Assembly (NCBI GenBank): GCA_037953745.1
Contig: JBAKBP010001427.1
Coordinates: 124,001-188,000, forward strand
Source of the DNA: Lithodes maja
Lineage: Eukaryota; Arthropoda; Malacostraca; Decapoda; Lithodidae
Direction of reading: 5' to 3'
Length of the DNA stretch: 64,000 nt
Positions 45,923-57,429 of this stretch are shown piece by piece (position 1 is the stretch's first letter; each line of letters opens with the position of its first letter). Below the pieces are notes generated by a model. The model saw only the letters and a list, made by a program, of their open reading frames with translations, had not been told where the DNA came from and did not search any database. Both the position numbers and the translations under genes were made by a program.

Positions 45923-46412
45923 TTACTCAGTTACTCAGTTTCTTGTTCGTCAAGGGGAATCCACGCAATGCGAGCTAAGCTCATTATTATCGCGCCTCCT
46001 TAACTGGGAATGTATTGCGTGAAATGCATGTTAAGTGTTTTATGTACTGTTGGAATGGCTGTGGATGTGTGTGTAGTCTGTATTTTAGCCAATTGGCGAC
46101 ATCGGAAACGAAGGCTTAGGGTGGATCTGTATGGTACCATTCTCACTATAGACGGTACCGTCTCGCCCGAAGGCTTAGGTAACCATCAGCTTAGGTGAAC
46201 CATATGATACCCATCTCGCCTTGTACCATTTTTGCCAACCCCAGATGGGACGTCACAACGTCGTCCACTTATTCCAGGTACCTATTTACAGCTAGGTGAA
46301 CTGAGGCTAACACATGAAAGGAGACAAGCCCAATTTGTCTCCGCCCGGCCGGGGGATTGAACCCCCGACCCCTCGTGTGTGAGACGAGAGCGCTACCTAC
46401 TAGGCTACGGGC
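45923..46412 (-). mobile_element. tRNA-Val-like SINE, copy 3
   Basis: Nearly identical to copies 1 and 2, with the head at 46412 and a GT tract directly outside it. GTGTGCG lies at the tail end. Minor changes are GCCGGGGG for GTCTGGG in the region after the B box and one added T near 46084. Confidence 0.86.
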
Positions 46413-47063
46413 TGTGTGTGTTTGTTCGTGTGTGTGTGTGTGTGTGTGTGATAGAAGGCGAAATGTGGAAAAGCTGGGCATTCTATTGTTAAGGGTGGAA
46501 ATACATGGATGAAGATACACAGACACTTAATAATAGATAATGCTTGTGCATAGATTTATAATAAGAAGTTGCGCAAGTGAGCAATAAGTTCTCGCTCATA
46601 TGTACGTATATTTACATACACATGTGCACATGATTATACAAATACACGTACAGTACATATATATATTATATACCTTATTTCTCAACAGGGCTCGAACCAT
46701 TGACAGCACATACACACAGACATACATATACATAACTATATGCACATTACATGCATATATGCTCTTCTCTTATCCACCTGATACTCTCAGCCGGGGTCGA
46801 ACCACAAACAGTATACACTATAGACACATACATAATATACATAAATAATGCATACATACATACACATATATGCACACATACATACACATATACTGTACAT
46901 ACATAGATACACATATACATATATACACATATACATATATACACATATACATAAACAAACTCAAGCAAATACATACATAATTATATTCTAATACACACAC
47001 GCACACACACTTATGCATACATTATTAAAGGTGGTTGCGTATATATGGTGTGACAGGCCGTTA
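46413..47063. other. Non-coding spacer rich in CATA/CACA
   Basis: GT tract at 46413-46450, then AT- and CA-rich sequence with many ACATATA units at 46860-46960. I see no gene. Confidence 0.55.
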
Positions 47064-49416
47064 TTACACATTATTAATAATATTTACAATGGTTGGGATA
47101 GGACTATTTTTATATCTGTCAGTTCTTGCTCTTATTGTTTGGAGTGTGTTGAAGTGACGAGCTGCACGTGTTGGTCTAGGGGCGTCTGGTGGAAGTAAGT
47201 TTCTGTGTCGTGGGTGAACAAGCAGCTTAGATGCAAACTGTTTGAGTGTGTTGTAGTGGTGGGTTGAAAGTGCAGGTATGCTAAGGGTGGTGAGAGCTTC
47301 CTCGTACCCTGGATATGTGCCACCCAGGATGATCCTGCATGTCCTCCTCTGCACTCTCTCCAATTGACGTTGTTGTGTCAGGGTTAGAGAGGAGGACCAG
47401 GCGGGAGAGGAGTAGGTGAGCTTAGGGAGTATGAAGGTGTTATATATACTCTTCAGCTCATTCTCCGGCACCCCCAGGGATCTCAACCGCTTAGCATAAA
47501 CAACTTGTATGTGGCGGTCCTGACTGTGGTAGTTACATGTTTCTTCCAGTTCAGCTTGTTGTCCACAGTGATTCCGAGGAGTTTGGTGGACTCAACAAGC
47601 TGAAGGGGATGAGGACCAATTGTGACAGTGGGTGGAGGAACGTCGGTAACGGAGGTGTTGATGTGCATGACCACTGTCTTGTCATGATTGATAGTCGCAT
47701 GATTGTCTGTGGTCCAGGCTTGAAGACGGTCGAGGATGTCTTGTAGGGGGTCATAGTTAGGGGAGGTGTTATCGACAGTAATGCCGACTGTCGAGTCGTC
47801 CACGTACTTCCAGTGGAATGGGGTGTCCTTTAGGGCATCATTAATCAAGATGAGGAACAATAGAGGCCCCATCTTTGTGCCCTGTGGGACTCCACATGTG
47901 ATGTCTAGGAAGGTGGAGATGAAGCCTTGGTATCGCACTGCATGTCGTCTGTCACTAAGGAAGTCGGTCAACCACGCAACCAGGGTAGGATGTAGCCCCA
48001 ACTTTATGGCCTTGTTGATGATGATGGTGTGGTCAACAAGGTCAAATGCTTTCCTAAAGTCAATAAAGGCAAGGGCGAGGGAAGTCTTTCTCTTCTCAAG
48101 GTTTGTGTAAATATAATCTAGGAAGCTAATAAGACAGTGAGTGGTGGAGGAGGTTTTTACTTTGCCAAACTGTTGGGGATCTATCAAGTGACGGATTTGT
48201 GAGTAAGCCCAGGTGAATACAAAGTCCTCACAGATTAGACTAGGGATGGGCGTTATGGCAATTGGTCTGAGTTCATTAACAGAATGTGGGGAGGGGGTTT
48301 TGGGAATTGGAGTGACGTATGAAGTTTTCCAGTCTGCAGGGCATTTACTTTGCCTTAAGGAGGCATTAATTATCGAGCAAAGGGGGGTGGCAAATTCCAC
48401 CGAAAATTCTTTGTATATTTTCATGGGTAGGTCTACTGGGGTTGTTGATCTTTTTTATTTGAAACTGGAAAGCTTTTTGGCCACTTCATATTCTTGAACA
48501 GTTACTTGGGGGGAAGGGGATGGGAGGAAGGCAGGGAGGTTGGTGCGGTCTAGTTTGGGGAGGGTTTGGCAGATGGTAGAGAAGTTATTATTTATCAGTT
48601 CAGGTGCATCTTCACAAGGGACATGGGAAACACAGGGGATCGAAGGAGTCCCACTACTTAAGCCACAAAGATTCTTAATTTTAGAGTACCACTGACTGAT
48701 ATTGGTTTGTTTTAAATGATGAATCTTTGTAGGGTAGTAGGACTTCTTTGCCCAACGGATTTCCCTTATCACAATGTTGCGTAGGTCCTTGTAGCGATTG
48801 TTGTCCATGTAGAAGGCCTTGTTCCGACTCTGCATCAGTCTCTTGATCCGAAGAGTAATCCATGGGACGTCAGAGGGGTGCATTTTGGTCCTCTTGGTGG
48901 GGAAGAAGTGGTGGTAGATACAAAGTTGTCCCATTTGGCATTAACATCTTCTTCAGTGAGAACTTCCGTCCACGGGTAATGAACCAACCACTGCCCGAAC
49001 CCCCGCATTGCAGAGTCTGGCGTTGGTCGGTAGGTCCGGATGACGGGGGTCTGTTGATGGGAGGTGGTAGGGGCAGGTGACCAGAACACAGAGAGATGAG
49101 TGCTGCGTCCCACAGGAGGTAAAGGTTCAGGTGGGAGGTACTGCTCACCCATGTCCGTCAAAATAAGGTCAAGAGTGTTGTGGTTGTGGGTGGGGAAGTC
49201 AACAATTTGTGAAAGATGCAGCTGTTCTTGAATCTCACAGGTGTCTAGTTCATTGAAATCCCCACAAACTACCAACTTGGATGATGGAAATTGGAGTTTG
49301 AGATCGTCACATGTATCGATGATGTGGTTGATTAGTGCGGGGCCGGTGGGTGAGCGTGGTGGGTGGTAGATCACACAGTAGACAATGGAGGCAGTGTGAC
49401 GAGGGTGGGAGGGGGG

Positions 49417-49423
<7 letters not shown>
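47064..49423 (-). pseudogene. F4 non-LTR retrotransposon ORF2 (endonuclease C-terminal half and YVDD reverse transcriptase), broken
   Basis: Minus strand: the endonuclease half (VVCGDFNELDTC, GRSTHLSVFW) is followed by the RT with CPADWKTSYVTPIPK, ELRPIAITPI, FIDFRKAFDLVDH, TCGVPQGTKMGPLLFL and YVDDSTV, with YVDD at 47795-47806. The C-terminal block carries VQRRTCRIILGG. The frame is broken near 48870-48900 (shift), by a TAA at 48455-48457, and by a one-base loss near 47490. The 5' truncation meets a GT microsatellite at 49424. The YVDD motif and TCGVPQGTK set it apart from F1-F3. The clade is uncertain. Confidence 0.85.
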
Positions 49424-49455
<32 letters not shown>

Positions 49456-49560
49456 TTGTGATTTTAGTGTGTATGAAGTTTTAGTGTGTGTGCGTATGGG
49501 TGTGGCTTTAGGGTGTGTGTGTGCATATGTGTGTATATGTATGTGTGTGTGTGTGTGTGT
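49424..49560. repeat. (GT)n microsatellites
   Basis: GT runs separated by GT-rich sequence at the 5' edge of F4. Confidence 0.92.
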
Positions 49561-49933
49561 GTACGTCAGCATCGGTGGAGACGTTTCAAGAGATTATTAT
49601 CCAAGCCAGACGTCGTTTTATCCCTTCCAGATTCATTTTTCATTTCAAAGACCACTTTTCCTGATTGAGAAGAAATGCTTATGTAGATTTATACCCGGTA
49701 CTCATTTAATTTTCCTTTTTTGTACTTTTCTTTCTTTTTGTGTTATTTGTTTTTCACTTGAGGGAAGGAAAGAAACGCTCGCTAGGTCAATATAATACAC
49801 GTCTGTGCTACTTACGACAACTGCTAATGTCGTATTTGTTTGGTTATATAATTGTTTATGCTTACGAAGATGTATACTATCTTCTTCTGTTCCTTTTCAT
49901 GTATTTTGTTTTTCACTTGAGTTCGAGTTCTTT
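49561..49933. other. Non-coding spacer
   Basis: T-rich sequence with the phrase TTTTTCACTTGAG twice (49750 and 49910). I see no gene. Confidence 0.5.
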
Positions 49934-49937
49934 TTAA

Positions 49938-50147
49938 CCCCTTGCTAATTATGACGCGTTTTGACAATTTATGCTGGCTAGCATTAGACGATTCCATATA
50001 CCTTAGGAAGGATTTGTGGACATTAAAAGGTATAAACACCATCTCAATAATTACTCCTCTGACTTCCATGTACCTTTTCTAATCAGAATAAAATCGTCAA
50101 ATAAATAACTAAAATAAATTGTCAAACGCGTCACAATCCTCAAGTGG
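49938..50147. mobile_element. TTAA-flanked MITE (M1 family), 210 bp, best inverted repeats
   Basis: TTAA lies at 49934-49937 and 50148-50151. The left end CCCCTTGCTAATTATGACGC continues GTTTTGACAATTTAT. The right end, read inward, is CCACTTGAGGATTGTGACGC then GTTTGACAATTTAT. The inverted repeat is therefore about 35 bp. The internal motifs ATTAGACGAT and AAAATCGTC are shared with the other members. Confidence 0.88.
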
Positions 50148-50304
50148 TTAATATTTTGTCCACGAGTTTGTATTTTATGACAACAGTGCTTTCGTTTTGC
50201 TCTTTCGAACAGGAATTGGAAACTAGATCGAAGGTAGGTTATGTTAGGTAGTTTACTTATGAAACTTGAATTTTGAAGCGGTCAGACTAGAATTTCCAAT
50301 AACA

Positions 50305-50930
50305 AAATTACGGAAAAATAGCGTGTGTGACACCACCTTCTTACTCTTTTTATCTTGCTACATTCCCGACTACAATTGGCGGTAACATTTTGACAGAATA
50401 AATCGCTCGTGTGACACCGCCATTTACTATTTATATCCTTCCACATTCCCTACTGCAATTGACCACTTGCGAGTTTCGGTCTATAAGAAAGTTGGATCTG
50501 TAGCCATCGATAATTAACAGAACTATCACCTAAATTGCGATTGTAGTGCTTATATAAATACATAAAACCCAATTCAACATACTTTTTATCCATTAGAAAC
50601 CAACATTATTATTGTATTGCTGTTTAATATCGATGTTTATGCCTCCAACTTCCTAATAGCCTGAAACCTGCAAGTGGTCAATTGGCAGTATACATTGACG
50701 GAAACATCGCTCGTGTGACACCGCCATGTTTTACTAATGTTATCCTTCTACATTCCTGACTACAATTGCCGGTAAAATTTGCCGGAAAAATCGCTCGAGG
50801 CACAGCAACTTTTTTTACTCTTTATATCCCCTCCTCATTCCCGACTATAATTGGCGGTAAATATTGACGGAAAAATCGCTCGAGTGACCCCTCTTTCTAT
50901 CCCTCCACATTCCCGACAACATAAAAACAC
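50305..50930. repeat. Tandem array of about 80-bp units split by a MITE
   Basis: Units carry CATTCCCGACTACAATTGGC, then GGAAAAATCGCTCGTGTGAC and ACCGCC. CATTCC...CAATTG starts recur at about 50365, 50443, 50748, 50832 and 50918. The second copy is interrupted by the MITE at 50462-50678. Confidence 0.8.
50462..50678. mobile_element. Palindromic MITE, copy 2, with CAATTG on both sides
   Basis: Ends are ACCACTTGCGAGTTTC on the left and GAAACCTGCAAGTGGT on the right. Arms continue with GTTGGATCTGTAGCCATCGA and ATCGATGTTTATGCCTCCAA. CAATTG lies at 50456-50461 and 50679-50684, whereas unoccupied array units have it once. This supports a 6-bp target duplication, though the palindromic site makes the exact length ambiguous. 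Confidence 0.8.
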
Positions 50931-51195
50931 TCCCAAAGTTTTCTAGAGTTCGATTTTCCCGATTCCGTCGTCGCTTTGGTTCACGGATACCCGGTGTAAC
51001 TTTTAAGAAAGACGATTGCTATTTGAAAGAAGTTTGCGTCCAGGAATAGCTACCATTTGATTTGGATTTTTGTTTTTTTTGGGTGCATAATATACCCATG
51101 ACACAGTCAATCCATAAGTAGATGCCATTGGATTTCGATTTTGTGTTCATACTATTTTTAATGTTGGGCTTAAAATACTGTAGATACAGTAGTCC
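50931..51195. other. Short non-coding spacer
   Basis: Nothing recognised. Confidence 0.45.
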
Positions 51196-51270
51196 GTCTT
51201 CGTAGCGCAATGGATAAATGCACTGAATTTCGGTGTGAGCATCCTAGGTTCGAATCCCTGGACTGCCACA
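51196..51270 (+). mobile_element. Short tRNA-like retroposon
   Basis: A box TAGCGCAATGG at 51203-51213 and B box GGTTCGAATCC at 51247-51257. The middle GGTGTGAGCATCCTAGG nearly matches the 9831 copy. It is followed by GTTGATTTCATTAATTGAG. It could be a diverged tRNA gene, but the anticodon arm does not fold with a standard seven-base loop and T33. Confidence 0.5.
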
Positions 51271-51450
51271 TGTTTTTGTTGATTTCATTAATTGAGTTTA
51301 GGAGTAAAGTCGGCTGGTGGAGGTAACATAATAATAGCTATCAAATCCTGAATTCAGCTATCTCTCACAATCACTGTCCATTATTCATTTCACTACAGTT
51401 AACAAGTACACCACATTTCTTTCCAATGGACACACCTAGATCACCTTTAA

Positions 51451-51555
51451 CGTACCTTGATTGTGGCTCTCTATCACTCTTTCAACCTTGGTGGGGGGGG
51501 GGGGGGGGACACTTGTTACAAGCAGCTTTGCTTTCTGTCTCCTTCGTACACATAC
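51451..51555 (+). mobile_element. F3-related 3' end relic
   Basis: Matches the F3 3' UTR with divergence (CTATCACTCTTTCAACCTTG, then GCTTTGCTTTCTGTCTCCTT). A run of about 17 G sits where F3 has GGGGGAGG. Confidence 0.65.
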
Positions 51556-51560
51556 AAAAC

Positions 51561-53907
51561 AAACAAAATCTGGGAATATCAGCCATTTCATTATGAAGTT
51601 GCTTTCTTGGTGCGCAATATGCCCATTTTATAGTCAATTCAATAGTAGATGCCTTATGATTTTGAAGTAGTTTCCAAAACTAGATTATAGTTTCCTTGTT
51701 TATATTATATATTTCGGTCACTGACCTGCCAGTACCATTTATCTTTCATGTTTTAGACTGAATGTATTACAAAAAGACATAATTAATGTTCTCCCTTATT
51801 GCATTTTTCCCTCCAAGTAATCAATTGCATGCCTGTTTGTTTTACCCATCCTGTAGCCTCCTGACCATACTGCCTCCCATATCTCTGGTTTTTATCTTTA
51901 GTTTTTACTCCATTCCCAAAACTATTACTTACCATCTATCACCTTATTGCCTTTTTGTCTCCCTTACTCTACGTTTTACCCTATCTCAATCCTTCAGTCT
52001 GGCTATTATTAGAAGATTGTGTTCAGCTTAGAAAGGTACTTTGGAAGTCAGAGGGTTAATTGAGATCGATTTTACCCATTATATTTATAGAGAGCCTGCC
52101 CAGACTGAACAAAATCGTCTAATGTTTGCCTGAATTAAATGAAAAACAGTCGAGAAGCAGTTATATTTTTCCATTTTATACTCAGCTACTAATTATTCCC
52201 TTCACGATACCACGACGCTTTTTTCACTATTTTCAGCCTAACAATGCATGATTTAACTCCATCTTGGCAGACTCTCGAAGAATCTAATGGGTGAAATCTA
52301 TCTCAATTAAACCTCAGATATCTAATACATCTGTCACATTTCTTTCCTCCTTTCCACCTTCCTACTCGCTCCCATCTTCCTACTTTTAATTCCTAAACTA
52401 TAATCACCTATATTATAACTTCTCAAACCTCCTTCAACCAAGACTTATTGTATTATTGAGGACATTAATATTACTGTATGCATTGTCACCCTCCAATAGC
52501 TAGCGGCATTTACCAGTAAGTAATGTTTGACTGCTATTCCTAGCTGCACATTTTCGTTTAATTCAGTATCATTCCTAATTAATTATTTATCAATATATAA
52601 CTAACATTGATTGTTCTGTTTTCCCCTATCCCTTCAATAACGTTTCTTTCCTCTTTTCCACCTTCGTACTCGCTATAATCTTCCTACTTTGTATTCCTAA
52701 CCTATTATCACCTTTATTATAACTTCTCCTGCCTCCCTTCCACCCGTTCTTTCCTCCAAGCCTTTATCTCTCCGGCCGTTACTATTTTTGTCCTCCCTAC
52801 TCCTGATACCCCCACAGAGAGAAGTCCTTGATCAACAATAATAGAAGATGGGAAATTTAAGGGTGGTGGTTCTTGTGCCTGTGTCTTCTGGTCTCTTTAC
52901 TGATGCACTCTTCAGATAAATAGGAAAGTAGAAAGTAGCTACGAGGTGCCGTTTCAAAGGCTTATCCCTCAATACCTCCACCTGACCTGACCTGATGCCA
53001 TTCCGATTCAGTATAGATTGGTTCAGTTTAGTTCGGTAATGGGAAATACAAAGGACCGATTATAATTTGTTAGGTCTATTCAGCATCTTTGACACTCTAA
53101 CCTTATCTTATACAACCTAATGTTATGAAAGTAGCTATTCCATTATTAACGGTAATTAACTAGATCAGACAGAACACTTAAATGTGTGTGTGTGTGTGTG
53201 TGTGTGTGAAGAGCCCATAGGTGAAAATTGGAGGATTAACTCAATAAAATTAATATATCGACACCAAAAAGACACAGTCAGAGAGAGAGAGAGTGAGAGT
53301 GAGAGAAAGATAAAGATAATTTATACTCAGTAATGTAAAATCAACAAACCGTATTTCCACTCCATAACGAATGTGTCTTCAATCATAACCAACCTGAACA
53401 ATGAAGAAAACATAGCATTAAGATCAAAACCACACAGACTAATCTATCAAGTGAATAAATAGGCTACATTAACTCCCACATTATGATGCCCCCCAAAGAC
53501 CTTTCTAAACCCGAAGAACCAGTCCCCGATTATTACCCCCCCCCCCCTCCCCCCCACAAAAAAACAAAAAAACAAAAAACAAAATAAAAAATAAAATACA
53601 ATATATAAAACAAAGGGAGAACAAAAGAAGGAAACGTTCTTACATTATTGAAATAGACATACAGTATTGCAATTAACGGTGGCTCTCCTATCTAACAAGG
53701 CTTACTTAAGAATGAGAAAGGGGTAGGTCATGCTATTATATTTATTTATTTATTTTTGTTTTTTAATATGTATTATATATTATGTATATATCTTTTTGTT
53801 TTGCAAACCACATATCACATATTGCGTGTGCTGTACGAATGTGTTGACAGGGACGTTCCGCGATCATTGATTAGTGCAATATTAATAACAGGCCAATTTT
53901 CAATGTT

Positions 53908-53911
<4 letters not shown>
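51561..53911. other. Non-coding spacer
   Basis: I see no gene. 51975-52160 is a degraded M1 MITE (ATTATTAGAAGATTG, AAATCGTCTAATG). GT tract at 53183-53208, GA tract at 53280-53310, poly-C runs near 53537-53550, and an AT-rich stretch around 53740. Confidence 0.5.
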
Positions 53912-53988
<77 letters not shown>

Positions 53989-54090
53989 ACCCTCCACACA
54001 CCCAAACCACAGACCATATTGCGTGTGTTGTAGGGTGTGTGTTGACAGGGCCAGATCCGCTGAAATTGATTAACGAACGGGCAAAGTTAT
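53816..54090. repeat. Direct repeat flanking a GA tract
   Basis: CATATTGCGTGTGCTGTACG at 53818 recurs as CATATTGCGTGTGTTGTAGG at 54018. TGTTGACAGGG and a TGATTA segment follow in each. A long (GA)n lies between them. Confidence 0.75.
53912..53985. repeat. (GA)n microsatellite
   Basis: Pure GA run. Confidence 0.95.
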
Positions 54091-54123
54091 GGAGCTCCCC
54101 TTGTCAATAATAAACTTCACCAT

Positions 54124-54126
<3 letters not shown>

Positions 54127-54196
<70 letters not shown>
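54127..54196. repeat. (CT)n microsatellite
   Basis: Pure TC run. Confidence 0.95.
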
Positions 54197-54199
<3 letters not shown>

Positions 54200-54670
54200 A
54201 ATAATATCTAACTCTAACTTTCCTCGTTCTCATACTTTGAAAGTACGGTGTTTCTCTCACTCTACAGTAATTTACTCCTACTCTCGCACTCCCTCCCCCC
54301 CTCTCTCTCTCACATCAGTTATCTTGTGCCCTTCCCATTCTTCACCATCCCTCTCCCCCACATCACCCCTTCACGGGCGCTTCCTTTAATCTCTCCCCCA
54401 AACTGCTGACCCCTGTATAGTCGGCACACAAAATCATGTCATCATAAGAAGCGTCCATCCGACTAAAAATGGTATCCAGCAATAATACCCAAAGTCATGG
54501 GTGATTTATAGTATATTTACTATATAACAAAATGGTGTCAACAAACCTTTTGCATGAAGTAGAGTAAACTTAGCGTGTTATATCGTAATTATCTATAGTA
54601 AGTAATTATGAAAACTTATATTTAAACTAAATCTGCAGCATGACTCACATTTAACTGTACTGTTGGCCAT
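54197..54670. other. Non-coding spacer
   Basis: Pyrimidine-rich to about 54415, then AT-rich. I see no gene. Confidence 0.5.
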
Positions 54671-54915
54671 AGGAATGCAAATCGACTATTTGCAAGTTTC
54701 CGGTTATAAAGAAGTTAAAGGCATATTATGCATCGACACTTAGTTCAATTGACAACTAAAGTACGGTAGTAGTACAATTATAGATTCATAAAACCAAATT
54801 AATAATACTTACTATCCATCAAAAACCTACAGTATTACTGCAGTTCTTTTTTAATATCGATGTTTACGGCTACAACTTCCTTATAACCTGAAACTCACAG
54901 GTGATCAATTTGTCA
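54671..54915. mobile_element. Palindromic MITE, copy 3
   Basis: The left arm ATTTGCAAGTTTCCGGTTAT leads to AAGAAGTTAAAGGC. The right arm is GATGTTTACGGCTACAACTT then CCTTATAACCTGAAACTC. It has the same layout as the copies at 11.6 and 50.5 kb. Confidence 0.68.
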
Positions 54916-55015
54916 ATAAGTTCTGTTCAATTTGAACTATAGGTCTAGACCACTGATAGGTTATGGACACTATAAAAATAGATATCATTAGGAAAATATA
55001 TAAATGTTCTACTTT

Positions 55016-55195
55016 AGAACTCTCTCCCTCGATCTGGCTTCCCTCATCTTATGACTTATACTTCTCTAGTTCCGTGTGTCTAGACATTTTGATTCTAGCT
55101 TCCTTAGATTTGGCTCTGTCACTATTTCAACTTTAGGGGAGACCCTTGTTACAGGAAGCTTTGCCTTTTGCTCCTTCATACACATATATAAAAAT
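55016..55195 (+). mobile_element. F3-related 3' end relic
   Basis: Contains a diverged form of the F3 C-terminal codons (AGAACTCTCTCCCTCGATCT) and the 3' UTR (GGCTCTGTCACTATTTCAAC, GCTTTGCCTTTTGCTCCTTC). A relic of an older F3 relative. Confidence 0.65.
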
Positions 55196-56035
55196 ACTAG
55201 ACTACATTTCTAGTTGATTGTTATACATGAAATTTAGCCATAATATTCTTCTCTCATTTGTTCAGTCTCCCTAGCTCTTTCTGCCTGCCACCCTCCTTCT
55301 TTCTTTCTTTACTCCTACTCCCCCTCTTTCCTCCCACTCTTCAGTCTTCCCTCCCTCCCCCCCTCCCACCTTCCCTTACCCAACCCCCATCCTTCCTTCC
55401 TTCCTTCCCTCTCTGTTTCTCCTTATCTGGGCTGTCATCTCCCATTCAACCGGCATCCATTTAGTCCCTCTAATTATTGATTGTCCTTCCATCAATTCAG
55501 CCCAATCGTCCACTAAACCTCCTGTTCATCTAATCATTTCCACATCTTTCACATATGGATCGCTGTTGACTAAGTTTTTTGTTTGTATGTTTTGTTCGTT
55601 TTGTGTTCCATTCTACAGCATAGGCTTATACATAGGTTGACATTTATAATTAAATATCTGAATGAAGGATATGATACTCAAGTATCGACAAAAACATTCA
55701 CTTTAAGACGCGACAGTTTAAATTAATTTCGAGTCAAGAATTTATTAAGAAATCGAATTGTACATGGTTTTGGAATGTGTATGTAGGCCTACTATTTATG
55801 TACTACCTTTACCGTTCATAAATGTTTCATTTATTAGAGGGAGATATGTGAATTATGAAGGATGTAGCTCTATCTCCTGTCTTAGTAATTAATAAAATAA
55901 GATTACACACATCCCTATCCTTCATCTCTCTCTCTCTCTCATCAGTTATCCTGTGCCCTTTCTAATATTTTGTCCATTCTTCACCCACCCTCTCTCTCGC
56001 TCTCTCTCTCTGAAATCCTACTTAATTGCCTCCCT
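55196..56035. other. Pyrimidine-rich spacer
   Basis: 55258-55440 is C/T-rich; the ORF there has no domain. CT tracts lie at 55925-55940 and 55990-56012. I see no gene. Confidence 0.5.
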
Positions 56036-56707
56036 CCCTCTCCCTCTCTCTACTTACCACCACCACCTCTGCCCACTTCCCCTAATCCTTTTATGTTCCC
56101 AAACAACTGGTCTATTGAATGTTCATTACGGTTCATCATCTGTTCACCGCTGTTGCCCCTCACGTTCGGGGGCCCCTTTCTGTTCTTCTTGAGAGAGAGA
56201 GAGTTACACAGATACCCAGACGACACAGACCTTGCGGTCCCAACTAGGTGGTCCGGCCATAATACTACTAGACAGGGACAGTTTATAGTGGAAGAACAGG
56301 ACAGTACAATAGAAGGCTCTCTCCCCACCCTCCGCACCCTCCGGCTATTGACCCGTACCGGAAGATAGGATGAAGTGTAACCTTTTGGGTCAGGAAATGC
56401 CCACAAAGAAAGTTTTTATATAGTATAGATAGAAATTAGTTTGAAAGGGAAATTACACACGCCTACTGATTAATTCATATCAATCCAATCTTTATCAGAT
56501 GATCGTCCAATCTTTTCTTAAACGTATCAATTGAATTACTGTCGACCACCTCCCTTGGTAAACTATTCCACTCTTTAACCACATTGTATGTGAAGAAATG
56601 TTGTGTCATATCTAAGGATGCCTTTTTTCTAATTAATGGCATTCCATTACCTCGGGTTGCAGCACTGTTATTAATCGTGAACAGTGCACTGATATCTACT
56701 GCACTGA
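56036..56707 (-). mobile_element. F5 3' part and adjoining block, copy 2
   Basis: Near-identical to 34732-35404 across the left non-coding part, both GA tracts and the F5 C-terminal codons (56475-56707, minus strand; EWNSLPREVVDSNSIDTFKK). It again joins an F2 3' tail at the right-hand GA tract, which implies shared ancestry of the whole block. Confidence 0.8.
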
Positions 56708-56718
56708 GAGAGAGAGAG

Positions 56719-57429
56719 AGTACAAAGGAGTACAAAGGAAATCAAGCAACAACAGATCTAGTGACCCTTCTAGGTTGCTTGTCCTCCAAAACACTGAGGA
56801 TCAAGTGTCCAAACAGTGGTTTAGAGTGGGTAAGGGAACATTGGAAAGGGAATTACTGCCCTGGAACTAATGTCCGTGGCAGGATTAGGAAGTTAGTAGG
56901 GGACAGATGGGTTAGTAACTGAGGGGGGGATAAAATAAAGTTATTCATTTACAAACGCAGTCAGTCGCGGGTTTGATGAGAGATATTTGTCTAGGCGGAG
57001 TTTAAATGAATCAACGGTGATGCAGTCTATAACGTTTCGGGGAAGCCCATTCCACAAGTTGACAACTCGATTGAAGAAGAAATTCTTAGGTTCGTGTGAG
57101 TTAAAAGATTTACCAATAATTTTGCAACCGTTTCCCCGCGTGTAATTAGATTGGTCGATAGTGAAGTACTTACTACAGTTCATATTGTTGATGCCTTTGA
57201 TGATTTTGAACACTTGAATTAAGTCACCTCTTAATCTGCGCTGGGTTAAAGGAAATAGATTTAATTCTTTACGCTCTTCGTATGGTTTGTTCTTTAGGCT
57301 AGGTATCATTTTGGTAACTCTACGTTGAACTCGTTCTAGCTTGTTTATATCTTTTTGGTAATAAGGGCACCAGGATTGAACGCAGTATTCCAGAAGAGGG
57401 CGGACTAAGGAATTGTAAAGGGTTAGGAA
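56719..57429 (-). pseudogene. F2 retrotransposon, copy d (C-terminal fragment)
   Basis: Minus-strand 3' part of F2: tail units, 3' UTR, and ORF2 from about the PLLEYCVQSW region to the stop after LTAFVNE. A 6-bp in-frame deletion (EERKELNLF instead of EERLRELNLF) sets it apart. At 57429 it is joined directly, head to head, to plus-strand F2-e. Confidence 0.87.

Noticed and set aside
46681..46820. Two B-box-like GGTTCGA motifs (minus strand) near 46.69 and 46.80 kb
   Set aside because: There is no matching A box or tRNA arms at the right distance; probably chance or very old tRNA debris.
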